From CAVSUZ01 sp963791885 (GTDB lineage Bacteria; Pseudomonadota; Alphaproteobacteria; Acetobacterales; Acetobacteraceae): a DNA stretch of 64,000 nt. Below, one piece after another: positions 8,574 to 18,019 of this stretch (position 1 is its first letter; each line of letters opens with the position of its first letter). Both the position numbers and the translations under genes were made by a program. The stretch is from NCBI GenBank assembly GCA_963791885.1, contig CAWBUL010000006.1, forward strand, positions 930,001-994,000, in the 5' to 3' direction. The notes under the pieces were generated by a model. It worked only from the letters and a program-made list of their open reading frames with translations. It was not told the origin of the DNA and searched no databases.

Positions 8574-9572
8574 TCAGCTGGGAATTCGACCCGTCGCCCG
8601 CAGGAGCGTCTCTTGAACAAGAAGCTCATGATCCAACGATCGGTCGGCAGGCTTCTGCCCGCGTAGCGCGGCCACGAACGCCTGCAATTCGAGTTCGTAA
8701 AGCTCCTGGCGGCTCTGCAGCCGCACGGGGATGGTCTGCACGCCGGGTGGCCACCCACCGGCCCCCTCGGTCAGGCAAAGTCGGATCTGACCAGCGGGTT
8801 CGAACGGCTCCAGGATGGCACTGCCCCGGCTCCCGTAGACCTCGATCCGGCGTGCCGTCGGTGGCGGCTCCATCGCCGCGATGTCGACAAACGCTAGGGC
8901 CCGTGGGTAGGCAAGAACCCCGAGCGTATTGTCGGCGAAGCCAGGAACTTCGGCGCCGTCCTGCCGGAAGAACGCTGTCACCTGCATGGGACGACCGAGC
9001 ATCCATACGATCTGGTCCAGCATATGACCGGCAAGGTCGTAGAAGATGCCTCCCGGGTGACAGGCAATCACCCGTCTGGCTTCCAACGGAATTGAGGTGG
9101 ACATGTGGGCGCGGATCGCGAAGACCTCGCCCAAGACGCCCGACCGTGCCCACTTCGCGATCTGGCTGAACCCCTCGTGGTACCGGAACATGTAGCCCAC
9201 CTGAATCAGAAGGTCGCGGTTCCGCGCCTCAGCTACGACCTTTTGCCAGCCCGTCCAGTCATCACCGGTCGGTTTGTCGTACCACACATGCTTGCCGGCT
9301 CGGACAATCGACGCCGTCTGCTCGAGGCTCTCGTCGTTACGGCCTTCCGATGCAACTGCAGCGATCGTCGGATCGTCGAGGATCTCCTTTGCGTCCATGA
9401 GCCAACGCACGCCGTCAAAGGCGCTGCCAGGCCGGTCGAGTGCTGCGCGCCGCGCTACGTCCGGCTCAAGAACGCCCATAAACTCCACGTCCTTGCAGCT
9501 CCGCAGGGCCGCGAGTTTTCCTTCGGCGTGGCCGTGCCGCGTGCCGAACTGTGCCATGCGGATCGGTGTCAC
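8574..9572 (-). CDS. Gfo/Idh/MocA-family oxidoreductase
   Basis: A 332-residue NAD(P)-dependent dehydrogenase. The N-terminal Rossmann domain begins MTPIRMAQFGTRHGHAEGK, a variant of the G-x-G-x-x-G nucleotide loop. The family E/DKP motif appears as WYDKPTGDDW (about residues 133-142), with Asp in place of the usual Glu before the catalytic-site Lys. The C-terminal alpha/beta domain holds HPGGIFYDLAGHMLDQIVWM, where the paired D and H match the substrate-binding DxxxH pattern. Its ATG overlaps the stop of the upstream Gfo/Idh gene by 4 bases, so the two are translationally coupled at the end of the sugar ABC operon. Oxidation of an imported sugar, inositol or derivative is inferred from context. 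Confidence 0.88.
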   Translation of the reverse strand: MTPIRMAQFGTRHGHAEGKLAALRSCKDVEFMGVLEPDVARRAALDRPGSAFDGVRWLMDAKEILDDPTIAAVASEGRNDESLEQTASIVRAGKHVWYDKPTGDDWTGWQKVVAEARNRDLLIQVGYMFRYHEGFSQIAKWARSGVLGEVFAIRAHMSTSIPLEARRVIACHPGGIFYDLAGHMLDQIVWMLGRPMQVTAFFRQDGAEVPGFADNTLGVLAYPRALAFVDIAAMEPPPTARRIEVYGSRGSAILEPFEPAGQIRLCLTEGAGGWPPGVQTIPVRLQSRQELYELELQAFVAALRGQKPADRSLDHELLVQETLLRATGRIPS

Positions 9573-10729
9573 CGATCGGCCGCCGAGTCCTGCGTGACCG
9601 GCGTGGCCTGCTCGGCCCCATCACCCCATAGGCGCTCACCCCGAAGAAGAAACGCACGTATGTCGTATGGACCGGGGCGTTGCGGGGCCAGGTGGCCGGA
9701 CTCAACCATCAGGTCCAGCGGATTGACCCGGGTCTGCAGCGGAAGGATCACGCGCTCATGGCAGCGCGCCGACTCGTAGATCGCATGGATCATCTCGAGC
9801 GCCTTGTAGCCGTTCTCGCCTCGGCCGCGATGCGTGTCGGCGGCGCCGGCGATCCACTCCGCCAGTTCCGCAGCCTGACCAGCCCCACCCTCGCGCCATT
9901 CGAAATCGTCGCCTTCGTTGGCGACTTTGAAGAAGCGCCCGTCCGGTTTGTGCGAGTGCCATGAGCCTTTTGTCTCAGCGTTCAGGACCTGAACCTCCTC
10001 GGTCGTGAGGTTCATAAGGCCGTCGCTGCCGTAGATGTGGGCGCCCTGATAATGAGTCGGCGCGACATCAGCGAGGATCATCGCTCGTGCCCCGCCGTCG
10101 AATTCGAACACCGCAACGGCGGCGTCTTCGATCCTGGTGGTACGCTCGAACCGATCGGTTTTTCGCTCGACATTGCCCATCACCCAGCGGCACTCCGCGT
10201 CGCCGAGCAGATAACGGAACATGTCCGTCTGATGCGACGAGTAGTTGGGCAGCCCTTGACCGCCGAAACTCAGGATCATTGACACGCGGCCGATCGCGCC
10301 GCGACTAATGAGATCACGCGCCATCGTGTAGGCGGGCAGAAACCGACGCTGGTGCCCGATCACCAGCTTCACACCGTTGCGGTGACAGGCCATCAGCATC
10401 TCTTCGGCGCGGCCGAGAGTCTCCGCCATGGGCTTTTCGCACAGGATGGCCTTTGGACGGCGCGCTGCCGCCGCCACGGTCCAGGGTGCGTGGCCCGTGT
10501 GCCATGTGCAGACGGACACCACGTCCAGATGCTCCGCGTCCAGCATCGCCCTGGCGTCCCGGTGGTGCACCGTCGCAATCCCGAACCGCGCGTCCATCTC
10601 GTTCATCGCGCTCTCTTCAGGATCGGCCAGCGCCACGACCTCATAGCGTCCGGAGTTGAGATATCCGTCGACATGGTTGCGGGCCATCTTGCCGCAGCCG
10701 ATGACACCGACCCGTAATTTGTCAGTCAT
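9569..10729 (-). CDS. Gfo/Idh/MocA-family oxidoreductase
   Basis: A 386-residue NAD(P)-dependent sugar-type dehydrogenase. The Rossmann start MTDKLRVGVIGCGKMARNH has an intact G-x-G-x-x-A/G loop, and the catalytic EKP motif is present in AILCEKPMAETLGRAEE. The C-terminal substrate domain contains NYSSHQTDMFRYLLGD, matching the family's DxxxH-like pocket. The frame can be extended 7 codons, but the ATG at 10729 is preferred because AAGGAA lies 6 bases before it. It is 29 bases downstream of the ABC permease gene and overlaps the next dehydrogenase by 4 bases. Two such enzymes behind a sugar importer suggest sequential or epimerising redox steps on one sugar. Confidence 0.9.
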   Translation of the reverse strand: MTDKLRVGVIGCGKMARNHVDGYLNSGRYEVVALADPEESAMNEMDARFGIATVHHRDARAMLDAEHLDVVSVCTWHTGHAPWTVAAAARRPKAILCEKPMAETLGRAEEMLMACHRNGVKLVIGHQRRFLPAYTMARDLISRGAIGRVSMILSFGGQGLPNYSSHQTDMFRYLLGDAECRWVMGNVERKTDRFERTTRIEDAAVAVFEFDGGARAMILADVAPTHYQGAHIYGSDGLMNLTTEEVQVLNAETKGSWHSHKPDGRFFKVANEGDDFEWREGGAGQAAELAEWIAGAADTHRGRGENGYKALEMIHAIYESARCHERVILPLQTRVNPLDLMVESGHLAPQRPGPYDIRAFLLRGERLWGDGAEQATPVTQDSAADR

Positions 10730-10758
10730 TCGCGATTCCTTCGTTTGCACGCGTGAGG

Positions 10759-11622
10759 CTAACCCTTGACCGCTCCCATCGTCAGGCCGCCCGCCAGGTA
10801 TCGTTGAACAACCAGCGAGAGCACCAGGATGGGCACTGTTATGACGGTCGCCGCCGCGGTGAGTCCGCCCCAGTTCACGTCCTCGAACGAGACAAAGCTG
10901 TACACCGCCATCGGTAATGTGACGGTGTTGTCGCCGCCAAGGATCAGCACGAAAATGAAGTTGTTCCAGGAGGCGATGAAACTCAGGATGGTTGCGGCGA
11001 CGATCCCGGGCTTGCTGAGCGGCAGGACAATCCGCACGAACGTTCCGACGCGTGAGCAGCCGTCGATCATGGCTGCCTCTTCGAGTTCCCGCGGTATGTC
11101 CTCGAAAAACCCCGCCATGATCCAGATGACCAGCGGGAGAACGATGGTGATGTGCGCAAGAACGATACCGCCGATGGTGTCAATGAGGCCGAGCCGGCGG
11201 TAGATCACGAACAGCGGTACGAGAAACGCGATCCCAGGCAGGATGCGGACCATCAGAAACAGGAATCCGAGTGATGCTTGGCGACAACGGGCCATGGTGT
11301 AGGCCGCCGGTAACCCGCAGAGCAGACCGATGCCGACAGCCAGCACAGCAACGATCGTGCTGTTGACCACATAGGAGAAGAACGGGTTGTTGGCGAAGAC
11401 ATCCGTATAATTTTGTAGGGTGGGCCGGAAGAGCCAGAGCGGCGGGTATGCGGTGACCTCGACGTTCGTCTTCAATGAGGACAGAATCATCCAGACGAGC
11501 GGGAACAGGAAGAAGACCAGCAACACCAGCAGCGTCGCGCCAAATAGCGTGCGATCAGCGGCGCGATCGGCCTTCCGACGAAGCCGCCACTTGGATGAGC
11601 GCCCGGGCGAGGTCATGCCCAT
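10759..11622 (-). CDS. Carbohydrate ABC transporter permease, MalG/UgpE-like
   Basis: A 287-residue inner-membrane protein with six predicted helices. The binding-protein-dependent transport signature (EAA loop) for contacting the ATPase is near residues 175-195: EAAMIDGCSRVGTFVRIVLPLSKPG. The N-terminal cytosolic tail is basic, and the first helix (LLVLLVFFLFPLVWMILSS) is typical of the CUT1 family. It pairs with the MalF-type permease just upstream (10-base overlap). No ABC ATPase is encoded in this operon or window, so a shared ATPase from elsewhere (MsmK/UgpC type) is needed. Confidence 0.92.
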   Translation of the reverse strand: MGMTSPGRSSKWRLRRKADRAADRTLFGATLLVLLVFFLFPLVWMILSSLKTNVEVTAYPPLWLFRPTLQNYTDVFANNPFFSYVVNSTIVAVLAVGIGLLCGLPAAYTMARCRQASLGFLFLMVRILPGIAFLVPLFVIYRRLGLIDTIGGIVLAHITIVLPLVIWIMAGFFEDIPRELEEAAMIDGCSRVGTFVRIVLPLSKPGIVAATILSFIASWNNFIFVLILGGDNTVTLPMAVYSFVSFEDVNWGGLTAAATVITVPILVLSLVVQRYLAGGLTMGAVKG

Positions 11623-12575
11623 GCCCGCTCGCGGGCCCGGATCCAGACGACGGTTGCGCCTGCCACGATCGCCGTGAACAGGACGATCACGGCCGAGCCG
11701 TAGCCGATGTCCAGATACTTGAAGGCTTGGTTATAGGCGTAAACATACAGCGTTTCCGAACTGAAACCCGGCCCACCCGCGGTAATAACCCAGATGATAT
11801 CGAAGACCTTCAACGCATCGATGGTCCGGAAGATCAGCACGATGATCAGCATGGGCATAAGCAGCGGCACTGTGATGCGCCAGAAGACCTGCCAGCGCGA
11901 CGCTCCATCCATCATCGCCGATTCGAAAGGCTCCGACGGGAGCGAGCGCAGCCCGGCGAGCAGGATGAGCATCGCGAATGGGGCGAAGTGCCAGACGTCA
12001 ACCAGGACCAGGCTGGGGATCGCGAAGCGCGGGTCAGCCACCCAAAGGCTAGGTGGCAATCCGAACAGGTGGAGAAGATAGTTCAGGACACCGAGGGTCG
12101 GATTGAACATCATCATCCAAACCAGCGAAGTGGCGACAGGCGTCGCCACCATCGGCAAAAGGAATGCGGTGCGGGCCCAGCGCGCGCCTCGGAATTCGCG
12201 GTTGAGGATCAGCGCCATCACCATGCCAAGAATGATCGAGGCAACAACCGACAGTGCCGTGAAGTAGAAGGTGCGGGCGAAGGCGTCCCAGAATCGTCCG
12301 CTCGTCAGCGCCGTTACATACTGGGTGAGTCCGACGAACCTGTAGCTCTTGAAGTCGAGATCGTAGCGGCGTGTGCTGAGAATGAGGGTATAAACGAGCG
12401 GATAGAGCATGAGCCCCGCCACGAGGCACAAGGCGGGCAGAGGAAAGATGATCGCCAGGTGCCGATCGACGAACGCGATCGCCCGCGCGCCAAGTGGCCG
12501 ATGCCGCGAGGCGCCCGCGCCGACGCCACGCGGCGAGAGCGACAACTCGCTGTTGGCTGTCGGCCCGGAGCGCAT
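11613..12575 (-). CDS. Carbohydrate ABC transporter permease, MalF/UgpA-like
   Basis: A 320-residue CUT1-type permease with six or more helices. The EAA loop is seen as ESAMMDGASRWQVFWRITVPL near residue 215, followed by LLMPMLIIVLIF. A basic, low-complexity N-terminus of about 40 residues precedes helix 1 (AIIFPLPALCLVAGLMLYPL). It overlaps the downstream MalG-type gene by 10 bases and follows the binding-protein gene by 68 bases, giving the standard order binding protein, permease, permease. The start codon is the least certain point because the N-terminal tail is long for the family. Confidence 0.92.
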   Translation of the reverse strand: MRSGPTANSELSLSPRGVGAGASRHRPLGARAIAFVDRHLAIIFPLPALCLVAGLMLYPLVYTLILSTRRYDLDFKSYRFVGLTQYVTALTSGRFWDAFARTFYFTALSVVASIILGMVMALILNREFRGARWARTAFLLPMVATPVATSLVWMMMFNPTLGVLNYLLHLFGLPPSLWVADPRFAIPSLVLVDVWHFAPFAMLILLAGLRSLPSEPFESAMMDGASRWQVFWRITVPLLMPMLIIVLIFRTIDALKVFDIIWVITAGGPGFSSETLYVYAYNQAFKYLDIGYGSAVIVLFTAIVAGATVVWIRARERAWA

Positions 12576-12643
12576 GCCCTAGGCAACTTCTTCCGTCGCG
12601 AGGCGAAGCCCCGGCGCCAGGGCGGAAAACAAAACCTCCGACG

Positions 12644-14011
12644 TCACGATTTCTTCGTACGCTCTTCGTTCAGCAAGTCGACGCACTGGTTGAACGCGGT
12701 ATCCAGCGCGGCTTTGACATTGCCGCCCTGAATGGCCGTGACGATAACCGCGCCGATGAAGTCGCGGGCCTTCGAAACGTTGGCGATAGAAAGCGGCGAC
12801 GCACCGGGATAATTAATCTGCGTCGAAATGCGCCCGGTCTCCAGAAACTCGGGATCCAGCGCCTTCACCACATCGGGATCGGTCCACGCCGACTTACGCG
12901 GTGCCAGCCCACCCTGCAGCATGTAGCGCTTCGATGTCACCTTGTCGCTCAAGTATTGCACGAGCAGCCAGGAGGCTTCCTTCTGCTTACCGAGCCCGGA
13001 GATAGCCAATCCGTTGACGTCGGGCTGGTAGGGCGGAAGGCTCCGCCAGGCTGCCGATCCGGGACCGGTTGGGGCCGGAGCGTAACCGACCTTGCCGACG
13101 ACCGTCGATTTTGACGGGTCGGAAAACACCGTAATGAACGTGATATCGTCGAACAACATGGCCGCGCGGCCTTGGCTGTAGATGCTGGTTACCTCCGCCC
13201 AGTGATTGTTGGCCGAGCCCGGCGGCCCATACGCGCGCAGGATATTGCCCCACCATTCGAACGCGCTCAGTGCCGCCGGCGTGTTGAACGCGATATTCCC
13301 GCTCGCGCGATCCATCCACTCACCCCCGAAGTCGTAGAGGACCGGAGCGAACATCGAGGTGGCCGCCGCCGCCTTGCCCCGCAGGACGATGCCAAATACC
13401 TCCTTGTTGGTGCCTTCGTAGATTGTCTTTGCGGCGTTCCAAACATCCTGCCACGTCTTCGGCCGCTGCAGATTGAACCGTTGAAAGAGATCTCGCCGGT
13501 AATACAGGATGGGGAGCGCGGCGGCCCGGTCCGGGATGATCGGAACTTTCCCGTCGACCGTTGCCCCGTCCCGGGCGGCGGGGATGAAGTCCTCCCAGTC
13601 AAAGTCGGGATTGGTCAACTCGGGATTGCGAATCATCGGCATCGCATCCGTGTACCAACCGGAGGCAAGAAACTGCTGACCTTCCTGACCGTAATAGCTC
13701 AGGAAGACGTCCAGACCTGTCGATCCGCCGAGGAACTCGACCTTGACCTTCTGCCGCCACATATCCTCGGGCAGCATCTCCCACTCCACCTTGATGCCGG
13801 TCAGCTTCTCGAAATCCGCGAGACGGGCACGCTCGATATCGGACAATGGGAATTTGAGCGTGACAACACGAAGCGTCGTGCCTGCGTGCTTCTTCCAGTT
13901 GAATCCGTCGGCTCTGGCCGGCCACGCGAGGCCGGCCCCACCAAGCCCTGCGAGAGCCAAGCCGCTACCGCCTCCTGCTAGAATTCCTCGCCGCGATAAT
14001 GGCTCAGCCAT
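12644..14011 (-). CDS. ABC transporter extracellular solute-binding protein, sugar type, Tat-exported
   Basis: A 455-residue periplasmic binding protein of the family 1 (maltose/glycerol-3-phosphate-like) class. The N-terminus MAEPLSRRGILAGGGSGLA carries a twin-arginine motif and a hydrophobic core ending near A-R-A-D, so it should be exported folded by Tat. The mature part has the usual TLRVVTLKFPLSDIER opening strand, EKLTGIKVEWEMLPEDM, and YSQGRAAMLFDD, which match the two-lobe fold. The start at 14011 is chosen over 14026 because the Tat motif is then placed normally. It is the first gene of the sugar import and dehydrogenase operon. Confidence 0.92.
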   Translation of the reverse strand: MAEPLSRRGILAGGGSGLALAGLGGAGLAWPARADGFNWKKHAGTTLRVVTLKFPLSDIERARLADFEKLTGIKVEWEMLPEDMWRQKVKVEFLGGSTGLDVFLSYYGQEGQQFLASGWYTDAMPMIRNPELTNPDFDWEDFIPAARDGATVDGKVPIIPDRAAALPILYYRRDLFQRFNLQRPKTWQDVWNAAKTIYEGTNKEVFGIVLRGKAAAATSMFAPVLYDFGGEWMDRASGNIAFNTPAALSAFEWWGNILRAYGPPGSANNHWAEVTSIYSQGRAAMLFDDITFITVFSDPSKSTVVGKVGYAPAPTGPGSAAWRSLPPYQPDVNGLAISGLGKQKEASWLLVQYLSDKVTSKRYMLQGGLAPRKSAWTDPDVVKALDPEFLETGRISTQINYPGASPLSIANVSKARDFIGAVIVTAIQGGNVKAALDTAFNQCVDLLNEERTKKS

Positions 14012-14553
14012 GTGGCCCCCGATCATTTTTGAATTGGTGGCTCATGGTCCAGCCGCAGCCAATGCCACGACTTTCAGTGGACCTTCCCCCTTCAATCGAC
14101 GCTATTTGAGGTTTGGGCCGTGTGCAAGAGCGGCTTGGACCCTGCATCGTTACCTCGTTCGGATATCGTGGCTTTGAGGCCGTTCGAAACGTGAATACCG
14201 GACCCCGGCGGACTCCGTTTGCAGAGATTATGCTGATCGCAACGCACAAGCATCCTGTTGCCCGGCGTGCAACGCTTCGGAGCGGATCACACGAAGGGCA
14301 GTAGTGACAAGTCGGTGACGACGTGGACGAAAGTGGCCATAGATAAACAACTGAGCGGAGAGCAAGTCCCGGGCTCGTTCGGTCGATTTGAATCGCTGCG
14401 TCTGCCGCTCTCGCCGTCGCGTCATACCGCTAGTCTCACCCGCCTCCATACAGGCTGCCGGACCTGGTTACCGCGATAATGCCGCAACGGGCGCAGTAAT
14501 CCGCGTGCCAACCCTGGGTACCCGATTCCGAGGCAGCCGGGTATCCTGCGGCC
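14012..14553. other. Intergenic region, no gene recognised
   Basis: About 540 bases between the divergent binding-protein and acetyltransferase genes. Short open frames exist on both strands but none has a ribosome binding site or recognisable domain. The sugar operon promoter must lie near the 14011 end. A GGGTACCC/GGGTATCC motif pair occurs near 14516-14550, just before the acetyltransferase start; I cannot assign it. Confidence 0.4.
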
Positions 14554-15066
14554 GTGAGTCCGATCTGGTCCGTTCGCACAGCGCGCCTGGTGCTTACGCC
14601 CGTGAGCTTCACTGACCTGCGCGACCTCCAGGCAATCAAGGCTGATCCGCGCGTCTTCGCCATTATGCTCGGCGGCGTACGAACGCCCTCACAGACCGCC
14701 GAGGAACTCGCCGAAGACATCACCTTCTGGGGCGCGCGCGGCTACGGCCTATGGACCATCCGCGAAGCCGATACCCACCACTTCCAAGGCATCACCGGCT
14801 TCATGGACCGCGCTGACGGCCGCGGCGTGGCGCTGCGTTTCGCCCTCTGGCCCGAATCGCGCGGCCGCGGCCTCGCGCGGGAAGCCGCCGGTGCGGCGCT
14901 GCAATTCGGACACGAACGCGCGGGCCTCAAGCGGATCGCCGCCGTCGCGCGGGAGGACAACTTCGCCTCCCGCACTGTGCTGGGCGCGATCGGCATGCAC
15001 GAGGCCGAGCAGTTCATCCAGAACGGCTACGCGATGCTTCTGTACGAAAGCGTCCGGGGCGAGTGA
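14554..15066 (+). CDS. GNAT N-acetyltransferase, RimJ/RimL type
   Basis: A 170-residue acetyl-CoA-dependent acetyltransferase. It opens VRTARLVLTPVSFTDLRDL, the typical RimJ/L strand 1 and helix 1, and carries the acetyl-CoA pyrophosphate loop as RGRGLAREAAGAALQFG (motif A R/Q-x-x-G-x-G/A, about residues 108-124). Motif B follows with VAREDNFASRTVLGAIGM. The start is GTG. The substrate is unknown; family members acetylate protein N-termini, amino sugars or antibiotics. Its 3' end overlaps the convergent MFS gene by 53 bases. Confidence 0.9.
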   Translation: MSPIWSVRTARLVLTPVSFTDLRDLQAIKADPRVFAIMLGGVRTPSQTAEELAEDITFWGARGYGLWTIREADTHHFQGITGFMDRADGRGVALRFALWPESRGRGLAREAAGAALQFGHERAGLKRIAAVAREDNFASRTVLGAIGMHEAEQFIQNGYAMLLYESVRGE

Positions 15067-16205
15067 CCGCGAACAGAACGGCGAACAGCGCCGCCAGCAG
15101 CACCAACAGTCCCGTCGGATTCCACACGTCCATGGCGGCGCCGCCGAGTCCCGGGCCGATCAATGCGCCAAGCCCATAGCCCATGATCAGCGCCGCATTG
15201 GCTGCCACCATGTCTGCCCCGCTGAATCGCGCGCCCACCATGCCCAACGCGATCGGATAGATGCCCGCGGCCAGCCCACCCCACACGAACACCACCGGAT
15301 ACGCCGCAGCCAAGGGCAGCGGCAGCGCCGTCAGCACCAACGGCCCGACCAGCCCGCCCACGCTGCACACGCCCATCGCCACGCCGCGGCCGACGCGGTC
15401 CGCCAGTGCACCGATCGGCACCAGCAATGCGACCGCACCGAGATAGAGCACCGCAACCAACGCGGACGCCTCGGCGACGGTCAGGCCTGAACGCACACCC
15501 CACACCGGCAGCAGTGCCTGCGTCGTCGCCTCCCACATGCCAAACAGCGCCACGATGGCAACCATCGGCTGTGCCCGAATTAAGAAGCGCAGCGGATTAT
15601 CGGCGAGCTGCGTCACGGGTGCGGCCTCATCGGACGCCGTGAGCAGCGGCAGCCCCGCAATCGCGACGATCGCCGCGTTGGCGATAAACGGCGCCCACCC
15701 CTCGATCCCAGTCGCTATGAGCACGAACGGCCCGAGTGCAAATCCAGCCGACAGCGCGGCTCCGTACGCACCGACCACGCGCCCCCGTGCCTCCGCGGGT
15801 GCGAGTAGATTGATCCACGCCTCGCTGGCCGTGAACAGGCCGGAGCCCACCAGGCCAAGCCCGGCACGCAGAATGAACCAGGCGCCCAGCGAGTTCGAAC
15901 ACCCGCATGAGAAGAAACAGGGCGATATCGCCAACCAGACTGCCGAGCAGGAAACGCCGAAACCCGAAGCGCCGGATCCACAGCGGGGTCAGCAGCGGTC
16001 CGCACAGCACGCCCACGAACGCCGCCGCCGTGTTGAGTCCGATCGTCGCCGGGTCGATGCCGCGCCGGTTCAGCAGCAGCGACATCAGGGGCGCGCCCTG
16101 ACCGATGCTGAGGCCGAACAGGGCCGCCATCGTAATGGCGGCGATGAGACTGCGAGAGCGCGATCGCCGGAGGCCACCGGTCGAAGGCGTGAATCGCGCT
16201 CTCAA
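15014..16205 (-). pseudogene. MFS transporter (YcaD-like), frameshifted
   Basis: Two overlapping frames together spell one 12-helix MFS transporter. The N-terminal part (16205 to about 15890) runs from a TTG start through FGLSIGQGAPLMSLLLNRRG and FLLGSLVGDIALFLLMRVFE. The C-terminal part (about 15890 to 15014) continues with AWFILRAGLGLVGSGLF and ends in a final helix near LVLLAALFAVLFAV. The switch is at GCTGGGCGCC near 15885-15892; removing one base restores a single frame of about 395 codons with the conserved loop intact. It is therefore either recently inactivated or a sequence error. It lies 10 bases after the DHA2 MFS gene and overlaps the convergent GNAT gene. Confidence 0.75.
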
Positions 16206-16215
16206 AAAGCCATCT

Positions 16216-17718
16216 TCAGGAGTTTCGCGGACTCAACCGCGCAGGCAGCCGCAGCAACAACAGCAGTACGGCAAGCGACAGCCCCACTGAGAGCAGGTAG
16301 CTGTTGTGCAGCCCGGCGCCGACCACGTCGGCCAGATGCTGGCGTTCCGCCCCGGGCATCGCATCCCGCAGCGCCGGTTCCAGCAGCTGGTCCACGGCGC
16401 CCCACGACCCGGGCGCGCGCCGCTCGATCGTAAAATTCAACATAGCACCGAACGCCGCCGCGCCGATCGCCGAGCCCACAAAGCGCATGAACAAGCAAGA
16501 CGACGTGGCCGCACCGCGCTTATCCCACGGCACCGCGGCCTGGATGGCGACAATGACCGCGGTGTTGCAGCACCCCATCCCGAGGCCGATCACCAACGAG
16601 CCAAACCCCGCCCATAACGGCCCACGCTCCGGCGTCAGCATTGCAAGGATCACCGAACCCGCTACCAGGAACGCACCACCCACCGACGCAATAAAGCGAT
16701 AGCTCGTGAACACCATCAGCCGGCCGCCGACGATGCTCGCCAGCGCCCAGGTGATCGACATAACCCCCAGCACAAGACCCGCGGCGGTCGGCGTGCGGCC
16801 CATCGGCCCCTGCACGTACGTGGGCAGAAAGGCCGCGATCCCCATCATCACGGCCGCCGCGAGACCGCCGCCAAGACTGCCGATCAGGATCACCCGGTCG
16901 CGCCACAGCTCCAGCGGCATCATAGGTTCAGGCGTCCGCGCCTCGTGCCAAAGCAGCGCCGCACCGCCCACCGCAAACAGCAGGATTAAAGCGGTTAATG
17001 CGCCTTGCGAGAGTGCCTGCCACTGATCCAGCACCACCAGCAGCGCGCCCACCGCCAATGTCATCATCACCGATCCGGCGTAGTCGATGCGCCTGCTCCG
17101 ATGCGCCTTCGGCTCCCGCAAAAACACCGAGATCATCGCCATCGCCGCCACGCCGACGGGGATGTTGATCCAGAACACGACCTGCCACGCACCATGCTCC
17201 ACCAGAAAGGCGCCGAGCGACGGACCGATCACTGCCGCCACGCCGAAGACCGATGAGATCAGCCCCTGCACCTTGGCGCGTTCCGCCGGCGTGTAGATGT
17301 CGCCGCAGATCGTCATGGAGATCGGATGCACGCCGCCCGCACCGATCCCCTGCAGCGCACGAAAAAAGATCAGCCAGCCCATGCTCGGCGCGAAACCGCA
17401 AAGCGTGGAGCCAACCAGGAACAGGCTGGCCCCCAGGTAGAACGCCTTCTTGCGCCCTAGCATGTCAGCCAACCGGCCGTACACCGGAATCGTAACGGAC
17501 TGGAAAAGCAGGAAGCTGGCGAACACCCAGCTGAACAGGCTGAAGCCACCCAAATCCGCGACGATGCTGGGCATCGCTGTTGCGACGATGGTGCTTTCGA
17601 CCGCCGCCATGAATGTCGCGATCAGGCACGCTGCCAGGACAAGCGGTCGCCGCATTGCAGCATGAGAAGCCACGTGCGCGACCGCAACGGACGCGCGTGC
17701 CGGGGCATCCTGAGGCAT
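16216..17718 (-). CDS. MFS drug exporter, DHA2 (EmrB/QacA) family
   Basis: A 500-residue inner-membrane H+ antiporter with about 14 helices. It carries motif C-type and D1-type signatures: LAACLIATFMAAVESTIVAT in helix 1, GRLADMLGRKKAFYLGASLF (motif A, loop 2-3) and ALQGIGAGGVHPISMTICGD near helix 4-5. The DHA2 group exports lipophilic drugs or, in related members, siderophores and fatty acids. The start is ATG at 17718 with AGGAG upstream. The following frameshifted MFS gene is only 10 bases downstream, so both were probably co-transcribed. Confidence 0.92.
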   Translation of the reverse strand: MPQDAPARASVAVAHVASHAAMRRPLVLAACLIATFMAAVESTIVATAMPSIVADLGGFSLFSWVFASFLLFQSVTIPVYGRLADMLGRKKAFYLGASLFLVGSTLCGFAPSMGWLIFFRALQGIGAGGVHPISMTICGDIYTPAERAKVQGLISSVFGVAAVIGPSLGAFLVEHGAWQVVFWINIPVGVAAMAMISVFLREPKAHRSRRIDYAGSVMMTLAVGALLVVLDQWQALSQGALTALILLFAVGGAALLWHEARTPEPMMPLELWRDRVILIGSLGGGLAAAVMMGIAAFLPTYVQGPMGRTPTAAGLVLGVMSITWALASIVGGRLMVFTSYRFIASVGGAFLVAGSVILAMLTPERGPLWAGFGSLVIGLGMGCCNTAVIVAIQAAVPWDKRGAATSSCLFMRFVGSAIGAAAFGAMLNFTIERRAPGSWGAVDQLLEPALRDAMPGAERQHLADVVGAGLHNSYLLSVGLSLAVLLLLLRLPARLSPRNS

Positions 17719-18019
17719 TGTGAACTCCTGTCATCCCCGTCCGGCGATGACAAGCGAATGTGCCGAGAGGCAGCCTTGCAACCGCACGCTGCCGCCATTC
17801 ATCGTCGTGACCACCACCGGCGCGATGCTCACTGAGCGGGTGCAGCACGAATTGGGAGTCCGTGCTATCGATAATCGCAGGACGATCCGGGCGCGGGTTT
17901 GGGGTGCGCGAGCGCTGGTGACGTCGTCAGCGCTTCCCTTAACGCCAGCCGCTATCGGTTCGCCGTTTCGACGATCGCCGCCCAACTCCGCAAGGCATGT
18001 TCGTGTGAAGAACGCTCCA
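17719..18019. other. Intergenic region, likely promoter of the DHA2 transporter
   Basis: About 300 bases between the DHA2 gene start and the end of the MaoC gene, both on the minus strand. No supported open frame. The ribosome binding site ACAGGAGTTCACA precedes the transporter ATG. No clear promoter or operator was identified. Confidence 0.35.

Noticed and set aside
11475..12731. 418-codon plus-strand frame over the ABC permeases.
   Set aside because: The composition is Arg/Gln/His-rich, without motifs, and opposite two genuine permeases.
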